This document shows, in pieces, positions 1-8,922 of a stretch of 64,000 nt of DNA. The position numbers and the translations under genes were made by a program. This stretch comes from Bradyrhizobium sp. CCGB12. GTDB taxonomy: Bacteria > Pseudomonadota > Alphaproteobacteria > Rhizobiales > Xanthobacteraceae. How positions within the stretch are numbered: the stretch's first letter is position 1; the number at the start of each line of letters is the position of its first letter. The stretch spans positions 6,510,001 through 6,574,000 of the forward strand of contig NZ_JANADO010000001.1 of the NCBI RefSeq assembly GCF_024199845.1. Direction: 5' to 3'. The notes below the pieces were generated by a model. It was not told the origin of the DNA. It searched no databases and worked only from the letters and a program-made list of their open reading frames with translations.

Positions 1-1272
1 CGACGGACGGTCGCCGAGGTTTTGATCGACGAAGGTGATCCGGCCGGAGACCGTGTCGGGCGTGGTATCGCCGGTGGTGTCCGCGCGCTCGGTCAGCGAG
101 AACGCCGTCTTTACATTGCCGCCGAGATCGAGGCTTTGTGCCAGCGGCTGGCCGGGAATACGGAATGCCGTCGGCGTGGAGATGCCGGGGCCGACCTCTC
201 CCCGCGGATTGAAGTTGACGAACGTCGCGATCGCGGCGGGGCCCGACCCGGACTTGAACACCACGTCCTGGCTGATCGGCGTGATCGTGTCGGTGAAGTT
301 CGTGGTCAGCTTGGTGTTGGTGTTGTTGTCGGTGAACTTCAGCGTGAACACGTCCGTGATCAGCTTCTGCACGTCCGGCGACAGCAGTCCATTGGTGATC
401 TGGACGTTGCCGCCGCTGATCTGGATCATCTGGCCGGCCTGGTTGACCGTCGCGATCGGCAGCAGCGTGACCTTGTCGAACAGGATGTAGGAGCCCGTCG
501 TGCCGTTCGGCTCGACCAGCACCTGGAAGCTCGCCTGCGGCTGCGGGTCGCCGCCGCCGGCGGGAACGACGAAGTTGATCTGGGTCAGCACCGCCGTGCC
601 GCGGATGCCCATGGTGGCGACGGGCGTGTCGATCTTCATGTCGCCGTGCTTGGCGGTCTCGCCGGCGACGAACGTGATGGTGCCGGCGACCAGGCTCAGC
701 AGCGAGGAGTTGCTGGAGCCGTTGGGGTCGTAGACCATCTCGTTCAGCACCATCCGCGCATTGGAGGACAGGCCGAACACGGTGCCGTCGATGAAGGTGA
801 TGCCCAGCGTCGAATCGGCGCCGGTCGAGACCACATCGCCCTTCTCGACATTGTCGCCATTGTTCAGGATGACCGAGACGCCGTTGCGAATCGCGGTCGC
901 GCTGCCCACGAGCTTGGTGACGTGGCCGATGACCTGGGCCGCAGCGGCGCCGGGCGCGGCCTGCGCAACCTGGACATGGCCGGTGAGTGCGTTGACGATG
1001 TCGCCGGTGAGATGGGCACCGTCGGGCGAGGCGATCGCCGCGCGCTTGTCGCCCCTGAAATAATCGTGAACGACAAACTCATGCCCCTCATGGGACAGTA
1101 CGAGGTCGAGGCCCGCGCGCTTGAACTCGCCGTTGAAGATCAGGTTGGGGTCGGGAACAACGAACGCGCCATCAGGCAAGTGACCATGCCCTTTTGCAAT
1201 AAAGGGCTTGGCAAAAAATGAATCGACATGGACATCGGTGGGCGAGCGGGAACCCAGGCCGTCCAAAGACAT
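1..1272 (-). CDS. FecR-domain large adhesin / T1SS-substrate-like protein, N-terminal part (runs off left edge)
   Basis: The minus strand is open without a stop from the ATG at 1272 to the window edge, giving 424 codons of an incomplete protein. The N-terminus reads MSLDGLGSRSPTDVHVD. Residues about 115-235 form a FecR-like domain (VIGHVTKLVGSATAIRNG, then FIDGTVFGLSSNARM and DTPVATMGIRGTAVL), after which low-complexity Asn/Thr/Gly/Asp-rich sequence begins, as in VCBS/cadherin-like repeat adhesins. There is no classical signal peptide, which is typical of type-I-secreted giant proteins. The frame is open upstream of 1272 and a TTG lies 30 nt upstream, so the start is not certain. A LapG-like protease gene is divergent about 650 bp away. 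The adhesin role is inferred; the FecR domain is seen. Confidence 0.8.
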   Translation of the reverse strand, partial: MSLDGLGSRSPTDVHVDSFFAKPFIAKGHGHLPDGAFVVPDPNLIFNGEFKRAGLDLVLSHEGHEFVVHDYFRGDKRAAIASPDGAHLTGDIVNALTGHVQVAQAAPGAAAAQVIGHVTKLVGSATAIRNGVSVILNNGDNVEKGDVVSTGADSTLGITFIDGTVFGLSSNARMVLNEMVYDPNGSSNSSLLSLVAGTITFVAGETAKHGDMKIDTPVATMGIRGTAVLTQINFVVPAGGGDPQPQASFQVLVEPNGTTGSYILFDKVTLLPIATVNQAGQMIQISGGNVQITNGLLSPDVQKLITDVFTLKFTDNNTNTKLTTNFTDTITPISQDVVFKSGSGPAAIATFVNFNPRGEVGPGISTPTAFRIPGQPLAQSLDLGGNVKTAFSLTERADTTGDTTPDTVSGRITFVDQNLGDRPS

Positions 1273-1925
1273 CGCGGCGTCAAATTTGCCAGCGTAATTC
1301 AACCGGGCACCGTAAAAAGGGTTAAAATCTAAAGAAGTATCGAGCGCCTAAGCTTGCATAGCATTACCGAGTCCTTAGCGAAACCATCTATTGCTTGTGT
1401 GATTTCGCGTCACCGAACGGCTGGGGGCGCTATCGGACTGCGCTTCCATAGAGGAAACGGGAGGATTCTCAAAATATCTAAAAGCATAATTATGCTTATC
1501 CGCGTCCATTTTCAGTACCCCCATGTATTGCATCGTATAAATCTGACAACGAATACTTGTGTCATCTTTTCTTCGTAGTGCCCCGCTCCACACTGGGGCA
1601 AATACGGAGCCAAATCTGTGACCTAACTAACAGAACCCGGGAAATAGCGGGGCCGTTAGCCATAGGGCGCGAAATTGGCGGCCACACAACCAGGACCTGC
1701 AATTGCTTCCATTTCGCGGGCAGGCGGCGCGCAGACCTAGCCCCTGATTCGTAAAATTTTACGCAATGTGGGCAGGCCCGTTTCAGCCTGTTCCCCGGTT
1801 TTGGAACCCCTGCCGGGCGCGTTAAGCAGAACAAAACGGCCAGTCTCGCACTATCTCCGCGAAAGCAACAAAGCCCGGCACGTCGAGATCGGGGGATCTC
1901 GCGAAGCCTGGGAAGGGGATGTCAG
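1273..1925. other. Intergenic region between divergent genes
   Basis: This 653-bp stretch is visibly more AT-rich than its neighbours. No convincing ORF or RNA gene was found; the short ORFs lack recognisable protein character. It must carry the promoters for the FecR-domain gene (leftward) and the LapG-like gene (rightward). The one obvious element is a perfect 16-bp palindrome at 1482-1497. Confidence 0.5.
1482..1497. promoter_or_regulatory. Perfect 16-bp palindrome, candidate operator
   Basis: AAGCATAATTATGCTT is identical to its own reverse complement. It sits in an AT-rich pocket between the divergent FecR-domain and LapG-like genes, about 210 bp from one and 430 bp from the other. It is too short and uninterrupted to be an ordinary terminator hairpin, so a dimeric regulator site is the simplest reading. 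No T-tract follows it. Confidence 0.35.
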
Positions 1926-2657
1926 ATGGAGACCGCTGCTCGCTCGCGCGCCTGGCGCGCAATCCTTGTCATGTGCGGATTGATCCTGTTCGGATCGGCC
2001 GCCGAGCTTCGCGCCGGCACGCTGCTGTCGCCGGGCGCCGGCGTCCTCGTGCGCAAATCCGCCGAACCGTTCGGCGTGTTCGCCTTCGCCATCTCCGCCG
2101 GCAGCCTGCGGCAGAAATGGCTCGCGTTGAAGGACAGGCTCGACGACGACATGGTGCAGCTCGCGCTGTGCGACGGCGACCGGGACAATTGCGCATCGCC
2201 TGCGGCCCTGAAGCTGCTCGCCATCGTCGACCAGGCCCGCGGTCGCGACGGCCGTGCGCGGCTCGGCGAAACCAACCGCGCCATCAACCTCGCCATCCGG
2301 GCCGCCGATGACGGCACCGACGACGTCTGGAGCGCGCCGCTCGCGGCCTTCCAGCGCGGCGCCGGCGATTGCGAAGACTATGCCGTCGCCAAGCTCGCCG
2401 CACTGCGGCTCGCCGGTGTTGCCGCTGAAGACCTCCGCATCGTCGTGGTGCGCGACGTCAGAGCCGGCAGAGCGCATGCGGTGGCCGCTGCACGGCTCGA
2501 CGGCCACTGGCTCATGCTCGACAATCGCCGCATGGCGATGGTCGAGGACGACGCTGCACGAATCTACCAACCGCTGTTCGTGCTCTACCAGTCGGCCGTG
2601 ATGAAGTATGTCGACGAACCGGTGCGGGCCTCGATGGCGACCGCCGAGGCGCGTTGA
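1926..2657 (+). CDS. LapG-like transglutaminase-like cysteine protease (BTLCP/DUF920), exported
   Basis: A 243-residue protein with an N-terminal signal peptide (hydrophobic stretch about residues 11-27). It carries the bacterial transglutaminase-like cysteine proteinase triad: Cys149 in GAGDCEDYA, His184 in GRAHAV and Asp199 in MLDNR, the order and spacing of LapG. LapG-type enzymes cleave the N-terminus of surface-retained adhesins in the periplasm. The ATG at 1926 follows a GGGAAGGGG Shine-Dalgarno run; a second ATG at 1919 is out of frame. The divergent neighbour is a large FecR-domain protein, a possible substrate. Many Rhizobiales carry paralogues of unknown role, so the function is inferred. 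Confidence 0.85.
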   Translation: METAARSRAWRAILVMCGLILFGSAAELRAGTLLSPGAGVLVRKSAEPFGVFAFAISAGSLRQKWLALKDRLDDDMVQLALCDGDRDNCASPAALKLLAIVDQARGRDGRARLGETNRAINLAIRAADDGTDDVWSAPLAAFQRGAGDCEDYAVAKLAALRLAGVAAEDLRIVVVRDVRAGRAHAVAAARLDGHWLMLDNRRMAMVEDDAARIYQPLFVLYQSAVMKYVDEPVRASMATAEAR

Positions 2658-2664
2658 TCTTCTT

Positions 2665-2750
2665 GTAGCCCGGATGGAGCGCAGCGAAATCCGGGGCCGC
2701 TGTCGCCTGTTGCACGAGTCCCGGATTAGGCTCCGCTCCATCCGGGCTAC
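2665..2750. repeat. Dispersed inverted repeat (GTAGCCCGGATGGAGCG type)
   Basis: Two arms face each other: GTAGCCCGGATGGAGCG from 2665, and its near reverse complement ending CTCCATCCGGGCTAC at 2750. The whole unit can fold into a long hairpin just after the protease stop codon at 2657. This is a REP-like intergenic element of a type seen in many proteobacterial genomes. It may also act as a transcription barrier. Confidence 0.6.
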
Positions 2751-2839
2751 GGTCCTCATTTAAACCTTCGCGCCACAAACCCATTTCGCCGCGCGATCCA
2801 GGGCGCTAGCATGGCCACGGCTTTGCGGGGGCGACCGGA

Positions 2840-3955
2840 ATGCGGTTCATCGTGCTGTCTGTGCTTGCGCTGCTGGCGTTGCCGGCGGCACCGGGCTTCG
2901 CGCAATCCGACCGCTCCATCGCCGACAGGCTGCCGCTGTTCACCAAGAACAATTGCCAGCAGATTCGCGACCCCGGCAACCAATTGTTTTGCGGTGATGC
3001 CGAGCTTGCCGCCGCCGCCGAGCAGCTGAACACGGCGATTGAGGGGCGACTCGCCCGCCTGCCCGATCGCCTGCCCGCGATCGAGGAGAACGCGATCTGG
3101 AGTCGCCAGCGCAACCTCAGCTGCGGCATCGTCGGCCAGACGGCGATCCGCACCGACGATTTCGACCGGGTGAAGGCCTGCCTGCTCAAGGTGACCGAGG
3201 AGCGCGCTGCGATCGTGCGCGATCCGGATTTCGATTGTCTGGCGGCCAACACCGCGGCGGGCGCGCTGATCTGCGCGGACCCGTCGCTGGCGCTTGCCGA
3301 AACCGAGCTCAATGGCCAGGTGCGCGGCCTGATCGGCAAGCTGGACCCGACCGCCGCACGCTTTGCCTTCGCCGAATATGGAAGGTGGACCCGAGAGCGG
3401 GATCGCAAATGCAATCTGGTCGGCAAGGAGAACGTGCCGCTCCAGGAACTGGAGCCCGCGGAAGACTGTCTCGCCGAGGATTTGAAGCGCAGGACCGATG
3501 AGATTCGCGCGGCCAAAGGCGATCCCAAGAAGGTGTTCGGCCGGCAGGTCGCAGCCCGCTCGCCCGACACCGACGCGGTCGACTTCTGCGCCGCGCGAAT
3601 CCATGCGGCCAATTCCTGCGGCAACTTCCTCCGCATCAACCGCGTCTACGCGCTCGACAGCCAGGTGACCGACCAGGAGGCGCAGGTCACGGGCGAGATC
3701 GAGATGGCCGTGCTGGCGCCCTTCACCATGTGCAGCAAGGTCGCATCCACCTGTACCGGCACCTGCTGGGACGCCAGGACGGGTCGCCCGCAGCCGGGAG
3801 CCGGCAACAAGGAGCGTTCCGCGGAAGCCTTCAACGTCACGCGTCGCCTGCGGATCCAGCGGACTTTTGCGTTCGTGAAGGCCGCCGATGGCTGGCGCTG
3901 CCGCGAAGACGAACTGGCCCCGGTGAACTCGGGCACCGCGGGCGGGGGATCGTGA
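2840..3955 (+). CDS. Secreted LprI-like (DUF1311) repeat protein
   Basis: A 371-residue exported protein with a signal peptide ending at about GFAQ (residue 22). It contains two copies of a Cys-rich helical pattern resembling the lysozyme-inhibitor LprI N-terminal (DUF1311) domain. The first has NCQQI and LFCGDAELAAAAEQLN, with Cys-Gly after about 60 residues; the second has FDCLAANTAAGALICADP with a matching later Cys. The C-terminal third is a distinct domain with paired cysteines (CTGTCW). It is likely periplasmic and disulfide-bonded. A role as an envelope or lysozyme-inhibitor-like protein is inferred from the family only. It stands alone between two repeat elements. Confidence 0.7.
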   Translation: MRFIVLSVLALLALPAAPGFAQSDRSIADRLPLFTKNNCQQIRDPGNQLFCGDAELAAAAEQLNTAIEGRLARLPDRLPAIEENAIWSRQRNLSCGIVGQTAIRTDDFDRVKACLLKVTEERAAIVRDPDFDCLAANTAAGALICADPSLALAETELNGQVRGLIGKLDPTAARFAFAEYGRWTRERDRKCNLVGKENVPLQELEPAEDCLAEDLKRRTDEIRAAKGDPKKVFGRQVAARSPDTDAVDFCAARIHAANSCGNFLRINRVYALDSQVTDQEAQVTGEIEMAVLAPFTMCSKVASTCTGTCWDARTGRPQPGAGNKERSAEAFNVTRRLRIQRTFAFVKAADGWRCREDELAPVNSGTAGGGS

Positions 3956-3960
3956 ACTCT

Positions 3961-4122
3961 TACCCTCCCCTGGAGGGGGAGGGTCGGCTCACATTGAGCG
4001 CAGCGAGGTGTGAGACGGGGTGGGGTGAAGGTCTCTCGGCAACGAATGGTGCCCGTGTTGATAGATCACCCCACCCCGCTCGCGCTTCGCGCGATCGACC
4101 CTCCCCCTCCAGGGGAGGGTGA
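3961..4122. repeat. Dispersed nested inverted repeat (CCCTCCCCTGGAGGGGGAGGG type)
   Basis: The outer arms (about 3961-3986 and 4096-4122) are near-perfect reverse complements built on CCCTCCCCTGGAGGGG. An inner pair (GACGGGGTGGGGTG near 4014 and CACCCCACCCCG near 4068) nests within them. It fills the gap between convergent genes and has the look of a mobile intergenic element family of Bradyrhizobium-type genomes. It is long enough to act as a bidirectional terminator. Confidence 0.6.
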
Positions 4123-4132
4123 AAGCAAGAGA

Positions 4133-5332
4133 TCAAAACATCAGATTGTCCTTCACCAGGACCCAGCGACCGTTCTTCACCTGCTGCACCTGGGTGACAG
4201 TGGTGGCGAGATGGTTGGTCTTCGAGAACACGGTCGGCGGCGAACTGAAGATATCCTGGAACTTGTCGCCGGACTCCAGCGCGTCGAGCATCTTCTGGCC
4301 AGTGAGATCCTTGCCAGCCTTGTTGGCATAATGCGCGAACGTCATCACCGCATTGTAGCCGATGATCGCCTGGGTGTTGGCGTCGGCGTTGAACATCTTC
4401 TTGTAGTTGACGAGCCAGTCCTTCACCTTTCCCTTCGCGGTGTCTTCGTAGGGAATTTCGAAGTTCGAAGCGGCATACAAGCCTTCCACCACGTCCTTGC
4501 CGAGCGCCGGCACTTCGAGCACGTTGACGGGCGTGGCACCGAGGAAGGTGACCTCCCAGCCGAGCTTCTTGGCCTCGGTCATGGTGCCGATGGGCTCACG
4601 GAGGACCGCGCCGAGCACGACGAGGTCGCAGCCGTCGGACTTCATCTTGGCGACCTGCGCCGAGAAGTCGGAGGCGCCGCGCTTGTAGCTCGTGATCGAG
4701 GCCGGCTGCACCTTCATGGCGGCGAGCTGCTGATTAAAACCATCGAGCACGTTTTTTCCGTACTCGTCGTCCTGATGCATGATGCACGGCTTCTTGAAAT
4801 TCTTTGCCTCAATCATGTATTTGAGCGCTGCGCGCGTGCTCTCGACATAGGGCAGGAGGTTGTTGAACTTCAGCCGCTCCTGCGGCTTGGCCGCATCGAA
4901 CTTGAAGGTGAACTCGGCCGCCGTCAGCGGGAAGAGCTGAAGCACGCCGGCGTCGAGCAGGATATCCTGCGCAGCGAGCACGGTCGGCGATCCCATTGGT
5001 CCCACCATCGCGAAAATCTTGTCGCGCTCGATCAGCTTTTGCGAAGCCAGCACAGCCTTCTTCGGATCGTAGCCGCTATCCTCGACCACCAGCTTGATCT
5101 TGCGGCCCTGGATCCCGCCCGCCGCGTTGACCTCCTCGACCGCCATCTTCATGCCGTTGGAGACCGGCACGCCCCAGCCCTTGATCGGACCCGACAGGTC
5201 CTGGTGGGTGCCGATGACGATCTCGCCTGCCGAGATGCCTTCATTGGTGACCTTGGTTTGAGCGGCGGCCGGCAGACAGGTCAGCGCAAGGGCGCTCACC
5301 GCCAGGCCCAGCGCCTTCAGCGATTTCGACAT
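4133..5332 (-). CDS. Branched-chain amino acid-type ABC transporter substrate-binding protein (LivK family)
   Basis: A 399-residue periplasmic binding protein with a signal peptide cleaved near AAAQ (residue 25). It then shows the Peripla_BP_6 fold signature: GEIVIGTHQDLSGP, the NAAGGIQGRKI loop and VVEDSGYDPKKAV. It is the last gene of the minus-strand liv operon, after the acyl-CoA ligase, with a gap of about 107 bp and its own GGAGGAG ribosome site. Family members bind amino acids, amides, or aromatic and dicarboxylic acids. The ligand cannot be read from sequence, but the linked CoA ligase favours a carboxylic acid. Confidence 0.88.
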   Translation of the reverse strand: MSKSLKALGLAVSALALTCLPAAAQTKVTNEGISAGEIVIGTHQDLSGPIKGWGVPVSNGMKMAVEEVNAAGGIQGRKIKLVVEDSGYDPKKAVLASQKLIERDKIFAMVGPMGSPTVLAAQDILLDAGVLQLFPLTAAEFTFKFDAAKPQERLKFNNLLPYVESTRAALKYMIEAKNFKKPCIMHQDDEYGKNVLDGFNQQLAAMKVQPASITSYKRGASDFSAQVAKMKSDGCDLVVLGAVLREPIGTMTEAKKLGWEVTFLGATPVNVLEVPALGKDVVEGLYAASNFEIPYEDTAKGKVKDWLVNYKKMFNADANTQAIIGYNAVMTFAHYANKAGKDLTGQKMLDALESGDKFQDIFSSPPTVFSKTNHLATTVTQVQQVKNGRWVLVKDNLMF

Positions 5333-5414
5333 TGCAGTCTCCTCCTTCAGTGGCCCGTGTTGAGCGAAGGATCGGGCCTCTCAAGCCTTCGCCGTTTTCT
5401 CAAATCCATCTCTC

Positions 5415-5444
5415 TTGAGCATGATCCTCCGGATCATGCTCAAG
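5415..5444 (-). terminator. Hairpin overlapping the ligase stop codon
   Basis: TTGAGCATGATCC and GGATCATGCTCAA form a 13-bp perfect stem with a TCC loop. Its right arm overlaps the stop codon of the acyl-CoA ligase gene (TGA at 5440-5442). No long T-run follows, so it may work as an attenuator or mRNA stabiliser that sets the level of the downstream binding-protein gene. Bradyrhizobium-type genomes carry many copies of this GAGCATGATC core (another is near 62330). Confidence 0.5.
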
Positions 5445-7278
5445 CCACGGCACGCTCGCGGTACATCGCCTCGATCTCGGCGGCGTAGCGCTTGTTCACG
5501 AAACCGCGCTTCAGCTTCATGGTCGGCGTCAGCTCCTCGTCCTCAGGCGTCAGCTGGCGCTCGATCAGATAGAAGCGCTTGATGCTCTCGACGCGGGCGA
5601 AATTGCCGTTGACCTGCTCGATCTCGCGCCAGATCAGATCCTGGATCTCCACCGCCCGGCACAGGCTGGCATAGTTGGTGAAAGGGATGTCGTGGTCCTG
5701 CGCGAACTTCTCGACATTCTCCTGGTCGATCATCACGAGGCAGGTGAGGTACGGCCGCTTGTCGCCGATCACGACGGCGTCCGAGATGTAGGGCGAGAAT
5801 TTGAGCTGGTTCTCGATCTCGGACGGCGTGATGTTCTTGCCGCCGGAGGTGATGATGATGTCCTTCATGCGGTCGGTGATCCGGACGAAGCCTTCATTGT
5901 CGATGGTCCCAACGTCGCCGGTGTGCAGCCAGCCGCGAGAATCGATGGTCTCGGCGGTCTTTTCCGGCAGGTTCAGATAGCCCATGAACAGGAAGTCGCC
6001 CTTGATCAGGATCTCGCCGTCGGGCGACAGCGCGACCTCGCCCCAGGGTACGGCCGTGCCGACCGAGCCGAGCTTGATCCGCTCTGCCGGCATCATGGTC
6101 GCGACCCCGCAATTCTCGGTCTGGCCATAGAGCTCGTGCATGTCGATGCCGAGCGCCAGATACCAGCGGATCAACTCCGGCGCGATCGGCGCCGCGCCAG
6201 TGAAGGCGATGCGGCAGCGGTCGAGCCCGATCATGCGGCGGATGTTGCGGAACGCGATGCGATAGGCGAGACGGTTGGCGATGCGCAGCGACAGCGGCGG
6301 CGTCTTGCCCTCGAGCCGGCAATCGACCATACGGTAGCCGATGTCGATGGCGCGGCGATAGACCCATTGCTGGAGCGGCGTTGCATCCTTCAGCGCGATG
6401 GTGATGGCGGAATAAAATTTTTCCCAGATGCGCGGCACTGCGAGGAAGACGGTCGGCTGCACCTCGCGCAAATTGTCCGGTACGGTCTCCGGGCTTTCGG
6501 CAAAGTTCATCACCGAGCCGAGCGCGACCGAGATGTAGTAGCCGCCAATGCGTTCGGCGACATGGCAGAGCGGCAGGAAGAGCAGCCTCTCATCGTCCTC
6601 CTGCGCCGGGATGAAGTCGTTGGCGTGCCGCATCTGATGCGTCACGCTGCGGTTGGCATGCATCGCGCCTTTGGGCGGTCCCGTCGTGCCGGACGTGTAG
6701 ACGAGGATCGCGAGGTCGCCGGCGCTGCGACTGTCGATCATCTCCTGCCACAACGCCTCACGGCCGACCATGTGGTTGCGGCCGAGCGCGCGGAACTCGT
6801 CGAGCGACATCACCATGTCGTCGGAGAAGCCGCTGAGGCCCTCCATGTCGAACACGATGATCTTACGCAAGCCGGGACAGCGGGCGCGGCAGGCGAGGAC
6901 CTTGTCGAGCTGCTCCTCGTCCTCGACGAAGATCACTTTCGTGCCGGAATCGTTGACGAGATACTCGACCTGGGACGATGCATCGGTCGGGTAGATGCCC
7001 GAGGCGACGCCGCCGGCGCAGAGGATCCCCATGTCGGCATGGACCCACTCGGGAACGGCATTGGCGATGATCGAGGAGACGTCGCCGGGCATGAAGCCGA
7101 TCGCGCGAAGCGCATAGGCGACCTCCTTGGAGATCTCCAGCCATTGGCGCCAGCTCGTCGGCTGCCAGATGCCGAATTTCTTCTCGCGGATCGCCGGCCT
7201 GTCGCCCCGCGTCTCGGCGGCGCACAGAAAGCTCTTCGCGATCGTATCAGCGACCGTCAGCACCGCCGGTCGGGCCAT
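5440..7278 (-). CDS. AMP-dependent long-chain acyl-CoA ligase
   Basis: A 612-residue member of the ANL adenylating superfamily, long-chain acyl-CoA synthetase branch. It has the AMP-binding P-loop YTSGTTGPPKGAM (about 195-207), HELYGQTE (A5), GWLHTGDVG (A7), and DRMKDIIITSGGKNITP (A8). It activates a carboxylic acid to acyl-AMP and then acyl-CoA. It lies between livF and the binding-protein gene in one operon, so it probably activates the imported substrate. The ATG at 7278 is preceded by AAGGAGGAG. Chain-length preference is not readable from sequence. Confidence 0.9.
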   Translation of the reverse strand: MARPAVLTVADTIAKSFLCAAETRGDRPAIREKKFGIWQPTSWRQWLEISKEVAYALRAIGFMPGDVSSIIANAVPEWVHADMGILCAGGVASGIYPTDASSQVEYLVNDSGTKVIFVEDEEQLDKVLACRARCPGLRKIIVFDMEGLSGFSDDMVMSLDEFRALGRNHMVGREALWQEMIDSRSAGDLAILVYTSGTTGPPKGAMHANRSVTHQMRHANDFIPAQEDDERLLFLPLCHVAERIGGYYISVALGSVMNFAESPETVPDNLREVQPTVFLAVPRIWEKFYSAITIALKDATPLQQWVYRRAIDIGYRMVDCRLEGKTPPLSLRIANRLAYRIAFRNIRRMIGLDRCRIAFTGAAPIAPELIRWYLALGIDMHELYGQTENCGVATMMPAERIKLGSVGTAVPWGEVALSPDGEILIKGDFLFMGYLNLPEKTAETIDSRGWLHTGDVGTIDNEGFVRITDRMKDIIITSGGKNITPSEIENQLKFSPYISDAVVIGDKRPYLTCLVMIDQENVEKFAQDHDIPFTNYASLCRAVEIQDLIWREIEQVNGNFARVESIKRFYLIERQLTPEDEELTPTMKLKRGFVNKRYAAEIEAMYRERAVA

Positions 7279-7370
7279 GCGCCTCTCCTCCTTGTCGCCT
7301 GCCTCCGCTGCCTGCCTTGCCGGCGGTCTATTTTGCGGATGGGCAATCTCATCTTACTGCCAGCTCTTCC

Positions 7371-8159
7371 TCACCGCCACGTCTTCTTCTTTTTCCAGCG
7401 CCGCTCGCCGCGCGCGCCCGCTTCCTTGGCGCCAAGGTAGAATTCCTGGATGTCCTGGGAATGCATCAAGCGGTCGCAGGTGTCGTTCATCACGATCCGG
7501 CCGATCTCCAGGACATAGCCGTAATGCGCCGTCTCCAGCGCCACCTTGGCGTTCTGCTCGACCAGCAGGATCGACATGCCCTGCTCCTCGTTGACGCGTC
7601 GGATGATGGTGAAGATCTCCTTCACCAGCAGCGGCGACAGGCCGAGCGAAGGCTCGTCGAGCAGCAGCAGCGTCGGCCGGTTCATCAACGCGCGGCCGAT
7701 CGCCAGCATCTGCTGCTCGCCGCCGGAGAGCTGGCCGGCGGGCTGGTTGATGCGCTCCTTCAGGCGCGGGAAATAGCCGTAGACGCGCTCCAGATCCTCC
7801 GCGACGCCGTCGCGGTCCCGGCGCGGATAGGCGCCCATCATCAGGTTCTCGCGCACCGAGAGGAACGGGAAGACCTCGCGCCCCTCCGGCACGTGACTGA
7901 GGCCGAGCCTCACGATCCTGTCGGCTTCCATGCGCTGGATCGGCTTGCCCATGAACTCGATCGCGCCCTTCTGCGGATCGAGGATGCCCGAAATCGTCTT
8001 CAGCACCGTGGTCTTGCCGGCGCCATTGGCCCCGAGCAGCGTGACGATGCGGCCGCGGGGCACCTCGAGCGAGATGCCGCGGATCGCCATGATCGGCCCG
8101 TAATAGCTCTCGACGTTCGAGAGCTTCAGGATGGTTTCGGGGGTCGCGGTCGCATCCAT
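7371..8159 (-). CDS. livF: ABC transporter ATP-binding protein LivF
   Basis: A 262-residue ATPase with Walker [10 protein letters not shown], signature LSGGEQQ and Walker [12 protein letters not shown], plus the LivF-typical RGRIVTLLG and [13 protein letters not shown] segments. The frame is open further upstream, but the ATG at 8159 ([13 protein letters not shown]) fits the family length, falls 4 nt after the livG stop and follows a TGAGG-type ribosome site. It pairs with LivG to drive import through LivH/LivM. The C-terminus ends in an unusual Lys/Arg/Trp-rich tail ([10 protein letters not shown]). Confidence 0.93.
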   Translation of the reverse strand: MDATATPETILKLSNVESYYGPIMAIRGISLEVPRGRIVTLLGANGAGKTTVLKTISGILDPQKGAIEFMGKPIQRMEADRIVRLGLSHVPEGREVFPFLSVRENLMMGAYPRRDRDGVAEDLERVYGYFPRLKERINQPAGQLSGGEQQMLAIGRALMNRPTLLLLDEPSLGLSPLLVKEIFTIIRRVNEEQGMSILLVEQNAKVALETAHYGYVLEIGRIVMNDTCDRLMHSQDIQEFYLGAKEAGARGERRWKKKKTWR

Positions 8160-8163
8160 CGCC

Positions 8164-8922
8164 TCAGGCTCCCAGATACGCAGCGACGACATCGGGGTGC
8201 TGCTGCACCTCGGCCGGTGAGCCCATCGCCAGCACTCGGCCATAGTTCAGCGCGATGACGCGGTCGGAAACGCGATTGACCAGCGACATGTCGTGCTCGA
8301 CCATCAGCACGGTGACGCCGAGCTCGTTCTTCAAGTCGCGGATCCAGAAGGACATGTCGTCGGTCTCCTCGACATTGAGGCCGGAGGACGGCTCGTCGAG
8401 CAAGATCAGCTTCGGCTCCGAGCACAGCGCGCGCGCCAGCTCGATCACCTTGCGCACGCCGTAGGGAAGGCCGGAGATGAGCTTGTCGCGATAAGGTTCG
8501 AGATCGAGGAATTCGATGACCTGCTCGACCCGGCGGCGGTGCACCTTCTCGTTGGCGCGCACGCTCGGCAGGAACAGCAGCTCCTGCCAGAGCTGCGTGG
8601 TGGAATGGCGGTGGCGGCCGACCAGGAGATTCGACAGCACGGTCGCGTTCTCGAACAGCTCGATGTTCTGGAAGGTGCGGGCGATGCCGAGCTTGGCGAT
8701 GTCGTAGGGCGGCTGCTCGGTGATGTCCCGGTCCTCGAAGAAGATGCGGCCCGAAGTGGGCCGGTAGATCCGCGAGATCAGGTTGAAGATCGAGCTCTTG
8801 CCGGCGCCGTTGGGACCGATGATCGACAGGATCTCGCCCTTCTCGACCGCGAACGAGACCGCATCGACGGCCTTGAGGCCGCCGAAGTGCAGCGACAGGT
8901 TCTCGGCGCGAAAATAGCTCAT
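8164..8922 (-). CDS. livG: ABC transporter ATP-binding protein LivG
   Basis: A 252-residue ATPase with Walker A GPNGAGKSS and Walker B LILLDEPSSGL. The ABC signature is degenerate (LPYGVRKVIELARAL instead of LSGGQ), as in many LivG proteins. The start ATG at 8922 overlaps the livM stop by ATGA, so translation is probably coupled. A longer upstream reading of this frame only crosses livM in another phase and is not the protein. Confidence 0.93.
   Translation of the reverse strand: MSYFRAENLSLHFGGLKAVDAVSFAVEKGEILSIIGPNGAGKSSIFNLISRIYRPTSGRIFFEDRDITEQPPYDIAKLGIARTFQNIELFENATVLSNLLVGRHRHSTTQLWQELLFLPSVRANEKVHRRRVEQVIEFLDLEPYRDKLISGLPYGVRKVIELARALCSEPKLILLDEPSSGLNVEETDDMSFWIRDLKNELGVTVLMVEHDMSLVNRVSDRVIALNYGRVLAMGSPAEVQQHPDVVAAYLGA

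Noticed and set aside
22..1221. Long plus-strand ORF opposite the FecR-domain gene
   Set aside because: Arg/Asp/Gly-rich shadow; the minus strand gives a coherent FecR-domain protein.
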